The notes under the pieces: generated by a model
What the model was told of the DNA's origin: nothing
The model's input: the letters and a program-made list of their open reading frames with translations, nothing else
Database searches by the model: none
Part shown: positions 58,292 to 64,000 of the stretch, piece by piece
How positions within the stretch are numbered: the first letter of the stretch is position 1
Layout of the letters: each line of letters opens with the position of its first letter
Made by a program: the position numbers and the translations under genes
Origin: Pyrenopolyporus hunteri
Taxonomy: Eukaryota > Ascomycota > Sordariomycetes > Xylariales > Hypoxylaceae
Direction: 5' to 3'
DNA: 64,000 nucleotides
Assembly: GCA_902806595.1 (NCBI GenBank)
Contig: CADCXC010000010.1
Location: 310,001 to 374,000 of the forward strand

Positions 58292-59518
58292 TCAATCCAT
58301 GGCTTCCATTTCCCCGCTACTCGTCGCCTCGTGCTCCTCAACCAGTAACCCGATCAAGCAGCTCGACAGCATGGTTTCATAGTTTACCCAAGGGTGGATT
58401 TCGCCGAACAACTTAGACCCATCGCGGCCAGCGGCTCGCAGCAGCTCAGGCTCGCCGCCCGGATGGAAGGGTAAGTAAGGCGTGATATTGTAGACGCGGC
58501 CGCCGAGCGCGGTCCAGGCGTCCTTGCCCTTGCGGCCGGTATATCGCCGTAGCATGCTCGGCGGTACGCGCAGGTACGGTGCGGCAGGGCCCAGATTCCG
58601 TAGGTCGGCCGACGGGTGGTTCGCGAGGCGTGCCCAGTCGAGCGGGCTGCGGCCCGGTTCCAGGATCACCTTGCGCGATGGCTTCGCGGGCTTGGACGAA
58701 TGTGTGGGCGGCGGCGCGAGGGTCGATGTGCCAGGTTGTCGGTCATACTGACGCTGCGGTTGGCGGTTCGGGAGCGGACCTCGCGAGGGCACGCCTAGAA
58801 GCGAGCCGCCCCCGCCACTGCCGTTGTTGATGCTATTCAGCTGAGGGGGGCGGGCCGGCGGGGCCATAGATGTCTTCGTGGGTGTCAGGAGAGACGGTAC
58901 TGTTGGCTCGGAGGGGGGGGAAGAGGCGGACAGAGTAGGTAGGGCGGAAGGGACGGTACTGGCGTCGGCGACGCGGGCTACGGCGGCTGCTGAAGCGGGG
59001 GGACTGGGCGAGAGGGAGAATGCGGGTATGCCATCGCCGTTTAGCCGCATTGAGGCTGCTGCTCTAGGCGTTGTTTGCGGCGAACGCGAAGACGTAACTT
59101 GCGACGCCGGCGCACAATTTGCCGCGTGGTTCGCTTGCTGCTTCACTGGTTTGGACGAGGGAGCGGGAGGCGGCGACATAGCTATTTTGCCAGCAGCATC
59201 TACAAGTCCCGCTTGGGATGGCATGGCTGGCATTGTTGATAATGTATCTTCACCGGTTACCACTGTGGCCGGGCGATTCCTCTCTTTCCCTTCCACTTCC
59301 ACTTCTCTTTCTCTCCCTCCTCTTTCTTCTTCTTCTTCTTCTCCTTCTTCACCTTCCTCTCTGATAACGTCTGCTGGAGAGGGACGACGTGTGTTTGGTG
59401 GCTGTTGGATTCGTGGGTCGCCACGCCATAGCGCTATGAAGGTTTGTACCAAGGACCGCTTCCAAATAGCGACGTAGACCAAAGAAGCGACAGCCAGGGA
59501 CAGACCCAGGAGCGCCAT
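58292..59518 (-). CDS. Membrane-anchored cytochrome b5-domain protein, IRC21 type
   Basis: An intronless 408-aa frame. The N-terminus is a single hydrophobic anchor (residues 2-17: ALLGLSLAVASLVYVA). About 250 residues of low-complexity acidic, Ser, Pro and Ala sequence follow, then a cytochrome b5 domain at about residues 320-395. Both heme ligands are visible: His in F-H-P-G-G and His in GEIHPWVNYE. The lack of the NDCW motif and the presence of DAWTALGGRVYNIT match the IRC21/NCB5OR subtype. The acidic run EEGEEGEEEEEE is encoded by a CTT/CTC trinucleotide tract. An ER location is likely; the electron partner is unknown. Confidence 0.85.
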   Translation of the reverse strand: MALLGLSLAVASLVYVAIWKRSLVQTFIALWRGDPRIQQPPNTRRPSPADVIREEGEEGEEEEEERGGREREVEVEGKERNRPATVVTGEDTLSTMPAMPSQAGLVDAAGKIAMSPPPAPSSKPVKQQANHAANCAPASQVTSSRSPQTTPRAAASMRLNGDGIPAFSLSPSPPASAAAVARVADASTVPSALPTLSASSPPSEPTVPSLLTPTKTSMAPPARPPQLNSINNGSGGGGSLLGVPSRGPLPNRQPQRQYDRQPGTSTLAPPPTHSSKPAKPSRKVILEPGRSPLDWARLANHPSADLRNLGPAAPYLRVPPSMLRRYTGRKGKDAWTALGGRVYNITPYLPFHPGGEPELLRAAGRDGSKLFGEIHPWVNYETMLSSCLIGLLVEEHEATSSGEMEAMD

Positions 59519-60841
59519 GGCCGCAACGTGCCGGACGATATGCAGGCGAAAATCGAAGTTCAGAATGTTAATCGAGAAGATAAATGGTCCTTTGTCGGGA
59601 TCGGGTTTCCGGCTAGACCAAATCAGACGTTTTCGCTTGCCGCGTTTTCCCTTTCCACCCCCGTTAGCGCTATAAATACGTATGCATAGGTTTACGTATA
59701 TAGGCGGTAGATAGATATCTGGGTATCTACGTTAATTCCTCGCAATCGAAAGTTTTCTTAGTCAATGTCGTGCAGACGGTCCCGGCCGCCGGCTCAGCCG
59801 ATCACTGGTGATAGAAGATGGAGAGCGGAAGAGAAGTGGGGGCTGGTACGTAGCTGGTGGTGCAATTGACAGTTGATCTCACCGCCTTGACAAGCGGGAT
59901 CCCTGGCCCTCGGTCCACTGAAGCGCAGGGTAGACCGCTGCAGCGCCTAGCGTATTTACAGTTAGGGCAGTTGGGTCAGTGCGATATTATACTTGGATGC
60001 GGGCTTCCCATAGCCTTAGTACGAAGTATGTAGGCAGCCAGTAGGCTCCTATTAAAACCATTGAAGCTCCAAATTGCGGGGGAACTGTAGGGGTCCTACA
60101 AGTAACCCAGGTAGATAATGTACGTTAACACATTTCAATGTGCTCATAAGAGGGGAAATGCAGATCCGAACATGTTGGATATGAGGAACATATCTTACGC
60201 TATATGTGCCTAGGTATGTACCTATGCATAGGTAATATATGCGTGCTTTGGGCAGGTAAGGTACCTAGGTACCTGGTCGGATTCATTCTGTTAATTTTTA
60301 TCTCTGCCCACCTTTTAAACATTTACATATGTAAGGTATTATTCCTTCTCCTCCCTCTTTCTCCCTATCTCTCTCCTCTTATAATTGATTACCCACGTGC
60401 TAAGTATTTTATATTAATCGTCACTTTTATATTATATGCTACTTATATCATTACGTGAAATCCTTAGGTGCGTGTTTTTCCAGGTACCTATATGTATACA
60501 CGTACGTATAGGTACAATACATGTGCACTACCTATCCATCAATCGATGATCATCCACCGCCAATAGGAAGAGAGAAGAACAAGGTGCAAGAAAAGGGGAA
60601 GAAAAAATATAAAGAAAGGGAGAGAGGAAGAGCAAGACCATAACTTAAAACAGGATCGATCGCTACAGCCCCGTTCAGACGAACTTTACCTCTAGGGCTT
60701 GAACTAGTGGTGGGGACAGCGCCGCCTAGGCTGTCATCTGCTGCTGAAACCTCCTTCAGGAAAGAGACATGGGTTCATCCAACCTAATTACCTTGCCAAT
60801 TACCTTGCCTTAGGTAATTATCTCTTTTAGCACTTTTAGCC
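59519..60841. other. Divergent intergenic region
   Basis: 1.3 kb between the IRC21-like gene (reverse) and the 788-codon gene (forward). A TATTTATAG-like element for the reverse gene lies at 59667-59674. Palindromic GGTACCTAGGTACC lies at 60259-60272. A purine-rich AAG tract lies near 60570-60630, and two CCTTGCCAATTA-like repeats near 60790-60812. Confidence 0.55.
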
Positions 60842-63208
60842 ATGCACAACACGACTTTCATCCCTCATACATCTTCTACGCAACCACCGTCCGCCACCAC
60901 CACACGCGTCTCGACCGCATACTGCCCCTCGACAACTAAGACAGCGTTGAAGAGACTGTCGTCTTCCGAGTCTGCGACATCAATTGCTCACAAACCCCCG
61001 GGTAAGACAACGGGTACGAGCACGGGCGCCCGTACGCGGACAGGGGCAGGGACAAGAACAATAATATCCACTACCACCACTGCCACTACCATCGCCAAGA
61101 CCACTGTAAGAACCGCTACCTCGTCGTCTTCCACGTCCTCGAGAGCGCCCCTTAGGAGACGGGACCAAAATGCTTCCCCTGTTATAATTCCGCCGCCCAA
61201 GGAGACAGGAACAGGAAACATGCCCTTCGACACATCCTCACCTCCGCCTACCAACCCACAACCGAACGCGAACCGGCCGCAGATGCCTTCACTCAGCGCT
61301 TCCGCCGCACGGGTCATAAATAGGAACCCCCTTACCCCTAAAATCGCCTCCAAGACAGCACAGCAACCTCCCACGCTCGCAACTGGTCCTGCGAGTCGCC
61401 GCCAACACCATCCCACGTCCATTAATACCGCCCGAGAACCGCCATCTAGTCGTTCGACCTACCTCGATGAGTCCCCATCGTTTTCCTCCCACCTAAATAG
61501 CAGCGTCACTCCCCGCTCTGGATCACGGCAGAATCGCGTCGAGAGCGCTAATAGCACCCCGAATGGCACCCCTAATCCAGAACGGTCGGAAGCTTGGGAC
61601 ACTAGGTCCAGCTTCGGCCTACCGAGTCCGAGACTCGAGGGAGAAGCTATGAGAAGATCAGTCGTCTCCTTTGGGACCGCGTCCCCTGACTTGGGAGGCT
61701 ATGGAAGGCAAGAGAGCTCTCAACATTTAGAATCCAAGTTCTTTCACGCAAGCGACGTTAAGCCTTCTCGCCCGACTTCTTCCAAAAACGCCCAAACGAA
61801 AGGTCCGACTTTCTTCTACGCGAATGGAAATACGGTAGAGACTAAGGCCTCCCAGCCGACAACCTTCGCACCAACTCTGAGCCACCCACAGGACAATATT
61901 GCCAGCAAGTTCATGTATGCCAATGGGACTCCAGAGTCCCGGTCTAGTCCGACGCCTCCCATATCTCGTAGTTCGGGATCAACCACCTCAGCTGCTCCCA
62001 GGGGGCTCGCTAGTCGACCGACAACGAACCCCCCAGTCAGCAGCCATCCTCACTCGCAAAGGCCCGCCTCCCCGGCGAAACAGCCACCCCAACCGCTCCA
62101 AGGCCAGTCCAAGACTACCAGTTTGCCGGGATCAGGCCGCTCACAAGCCCTATCTACGCCTCAGTTAGGACCTTCCCCGCCTGGACTTCGTCGGTCCAGC
62201 ACCGGTACATCGCGACCCGGCGGTCATTCTCGTAAAGGGAGTCTGATCAAGGGAGATCAATACTCCAGCGCTCCAAAGCTAACGAGCTCCCAAGTATCAC
62301 CCGAGATCTCTCCCCCCATAACTGTTCCTGCCACACCCGCTCCTCTGACGCTTGCTTCTATAATACAAGCGGCTGAGGACTTCGCAGAAAGCGAGGAACC
62401 AGCATCTCCAGACGAACCTAGATCAGGCCTACAGAGCCCGAAATCGGTTCCGTCCGCAGATCCTGTTAATGAATTGGTCGCAAACGCAAGGCGCGAGCGC
62501 AAAGTTCAGGACTTGCAAATCACGAACGCGTCCCTCGAAGCCATCAACCGGACTCTTGAACGTCAGCTGCGAAAGCAAACCGCAGAATTGCGAAGGTATC
62601 AGCGCTTGTCACGCTCGGGCCGGTTCTCCGCCTCGCCCACTACTATCGTAAGCCGGGGACAGTCCGAAGGCGTTTCGGAACAAGGAGCAGGAATAATGGA
62701 CCTTTCCGACCTCAGCGAGAACTCCGAAGCAGGAGAACAGGAAGATGAGAAGGAAGAGAAGGAAGCAGAAGAGGAGGAGTCGCTCGAAAGTGACTCGGCG
62801 TCCGAGTCGCTCAGCCCAAGTGTCGTCGCGGAGCGAGACGCGAAACACCGAAAACGGGATGAGGAGCGGCTACAGGTTGACTTGTCTAAGCATCAACAAT
62901 TGCTTGTTGACTCTCAGAGGATTAATCAGAGCATCAGAAGATGCCTTGACTGGACCGAGGTGCTCATAAACGAAGGGAAAAAGGCGCTCGAGTATCACGT
63001 CAGAATCAGTGACGTGCAATTAGGCGGCAGAGTGCTAGACCCACTAGACGATGAGGAAGAGGAACACCCTCCGACGGAGGACAGTTTCCCCGACGATACG
63101 ATTGCACTCGACGAAAAATTGTTGGACGATCGCGTGAGTTTGGCAAGTTGGAGCATGGAGCGGCAGGATAGGGACAGCGGCATAGAACTCCCTGTTGATG
63201 GAGGATAG
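60842..63208 (+). CDS. Large Ser/Pro/Thr-rich protein with coiled coil
   Basis: Not assigned to a family. An intronless 788-aa frame. Residues 1-540 are low-complexity Ser/Pro/Thr/Arg, with a Thr/Arg repeat (TGARTRTGAGTRT, about residues 60-75). Three copies of a short motif K/T-F-F/M-H/Y-A-N/S are at about residues 299, 324 and 355. A coiled coil with ERKVQDL, LEAINRTLERQLRKQTAELRRY covers about 546-589. A Glu/Ser acidic run follows (631-657), then a basic coiled segment, then acidic residues to the end. Features suggest a scaffold or cell-polarity/septum-type protein, but this is inference. Confidence 0.75.
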   Translation: MHNTTFIPHTSSTQPPSATTTRVSTAYCPSTTKTALKRLSSSESATSIAHKPPGKTTGTSTGARTRTGAGTRTIISTTTTATTIAKTTVRTATSSSSTSSRAPLRRRDQNASPVIIPPPKETGTGNMPFDTSSPPPTNPQPNANRPQMPSLSASAARVINRNPLTPKIASKTAQQPPTLATGPASRRQHHPTSINTAREPPSSRSTYLDESPSFSSHLNSSVTPRSGSRQNRVESANSTPNGTPNPERSEAWDTRSSFGLPSPRLEGEAMRRSVVSFGTASPDLGGYGRQESSQHLESKFFHASDVKPSRPTSSKNAQTKGPTFFYANGNTVETKASQPTTFAPTLSHPQDNIASKFMYANGTPESRSSPTPPISRSSGSTTSAAPRGLASRPTTNPPVSSHPHSQRPASPAKQPPQPLQGQSKTTSLPGSGRSQALSTPQLGPSPPGLRRSSTGTSRPGGHSRKGSLIKGDQYSSAPKLTSSQVSPEISPPITVPATPAPLTLASIIQAAEDFAESEEPASPDEPRSGLQSPKSVPSADPVNELVANARRERKVQDLQITNASLEAINRTLERQLRKQTAELRRYQRLSRSGRFSASPTTIVSRGQSEGVSEQGAGIMDLSDLSENSEAGEQEDEKEEKEAEEEESLESDSASESLSPSVVAERDAKHRKRDEERLQVDLSKHQQLLVDSQRINQSIRRCLDWTEVLINEGKKALEYHVRISDVQLGGRVLDPLDDEEEEHPPTEDSFPDDTIALDEKLLDDRVSLASWSMERQDRDSGIELPVDGG

Positions 63209-64000
63209 TTTTGGAAATTACCCTCGTCCACAAGCCGTCTCGCACCAATACAGACACGAGACGATCACTCCTTTTTGAAAACTGGATACGATTCACTGCA
63301 GCATACTAAACAACCAACTACGGCGCCTTGGGGTTAGAATATATTGTACTAGGCGACTATATCCCTTCTCTGCCATCCGCGGCCTTTTTCTCTTTTTTAT
63401 TTTTTTCTTTTTTTGTTTCTTTTTTTTCCCTCGATTCTACCAACGGCGGATACACTCCACAACCCATCACGGACAGACGCAAAGAGTCGGTAGACAATCT
63501 CCAGACCACTTGACACAACCGAGTTTTCTTTTTATCCTAGCCTCACAATGATACCCTCAAGCATAATGAATTAAGGAGCCAAAATTTGCATATGCCCAAC
63601 AGTAGGGCTGAAAGAAGACCCGAAGAGGGGTGGGCACGCGTTCTATCGGGAGCCGCACTCGGAAATGTACATATGTCAATTCTATGGGTGCGTTGCCCCT
63701 AATCGGCGTATAGAAGGGTTTCCAGATACCTAAGACAGCAAATTGGCGGATCGATAACAAATAGTTTTAGCAAAAGGGGCTCCGGATAGCATATAATGCT
63801 TTACTCAGAAATATCGCAATTCGGACTACTCGGCTCATAAGAAACATTGTGCGCTACCGGTATTCTTTGACCATCGTGACTAAAATTTCCATCCCAACTC
63901 AATTAACATTCAAATTCTGGGTTGTCAGCATATACAATAACACAGAATGAACAGCGATGGTTTTGCCTCGGTATATTCCGCCCATGAGACAGGCGGTCAA
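63209..64000. other. Intergenic region to the window edge
   Basis: T/C-rich tract with runs of T near 63391-63429. A minus-strand frame at 63557-63760 has no domain. Nothing else recognised; a gene beyond the edge could begin here. Confidence 0.45.

Noticed and set aside
1..64000. Transposons, CRISPR arrays, tRNA and rRNA genes
   Set aside because: No transposase, reverse-transcriptase or terminal-repeat signals, no regularly spaced repeats, and no tRNA-like B box in a plausible cloverleaf were seen. A tRNA scan would be decisive.

Overview
This looks like nuclear DNA of a filamentous ascomycete (Pezizomycotina). A Sordariomycete is my best guess and Xylariales a weaker one; both are inferences from protein flavour, not measured. 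The evidence is genes on both strands split by many short introns (mostly 50-90 nt, GT-AG, with CTAAC/CTAAT-like branch sites), fungal-specific families (RTC5, RCF1, TRK, Nbs1, IRC21-type cytochrome b5), secreted carbohydrate-active enzymes, and no operons, CRISPR arrays or bacterial signals. Exon joins were worked out by hand from splice motifs, phase and protein continuity. For nearly every complete gene the summed exon length is divisible by three and the protein reads through the family's conserved blocks. Layout, 0-16 kb: the 3' end of a protein-kinase-like gene, a secreted GH79 glucuronidase, an interstitial telomere-like tract, a GH13 alpha-amylase, mitochondrial cytochrome b5 reductase (mcr1), a SET-domain protein with a signal peptide, glucosamine-6-P acetyltransferase (gna1), then a gene-poor stretch holding one small serine-rich two-exon gene. 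Layout, 16-30 kb: an ER FKBP ending in HNEL, a TRK potassium transporter, then a minus-strand run of DNA polymerase kappa, an unrecognised conserved protein, a nine-exon GH51 arabinofuranosidase and a two-repeat RPEL protein. Layout, 30-42 kb: an AT-rich island without convincing genes, an HSL-type esterase, RidA, a Dal5-like MFS permease, an oxysterol-binding protein and a small secreted protein with twin CX3C motifs. Layout, 42-54 kb: RTC5 (TLDc), RCF1, threonine dehydratase (ilv1), mitochondrial bL36, a LYRM2-like protein, the histone N-acetyltransferase NAA40, a membrane protein with a His-rich tail, and an F-box-like protein. Layout, 54-64 kb: nibrin (nbs1), an IRC21-type cytochrome b5 protein and a large low-complexity protein. 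How the genes relate: there is no biosynthetic cluster. GH79, GH13 and GH51 act outside the cell on plant polymers. RCF1, ILV1, bL36m and LYRM2 are four mitochondrial genes within about 5 kb. Pol kappa and Nbs1 are DNA-damage genes but are 32 kb apart. Intergenic DNA is peppered with a palindromic TAGGTACCTA-type motif that I did not see inside exons. I found no convincing novel multi-gene system. The most interesting items are the twin-CX3C secreted peptide, the secreted SET protein, the intergenic palindrome family, the SQ/TQ cluster in nibrin and the two GC-AG introns.
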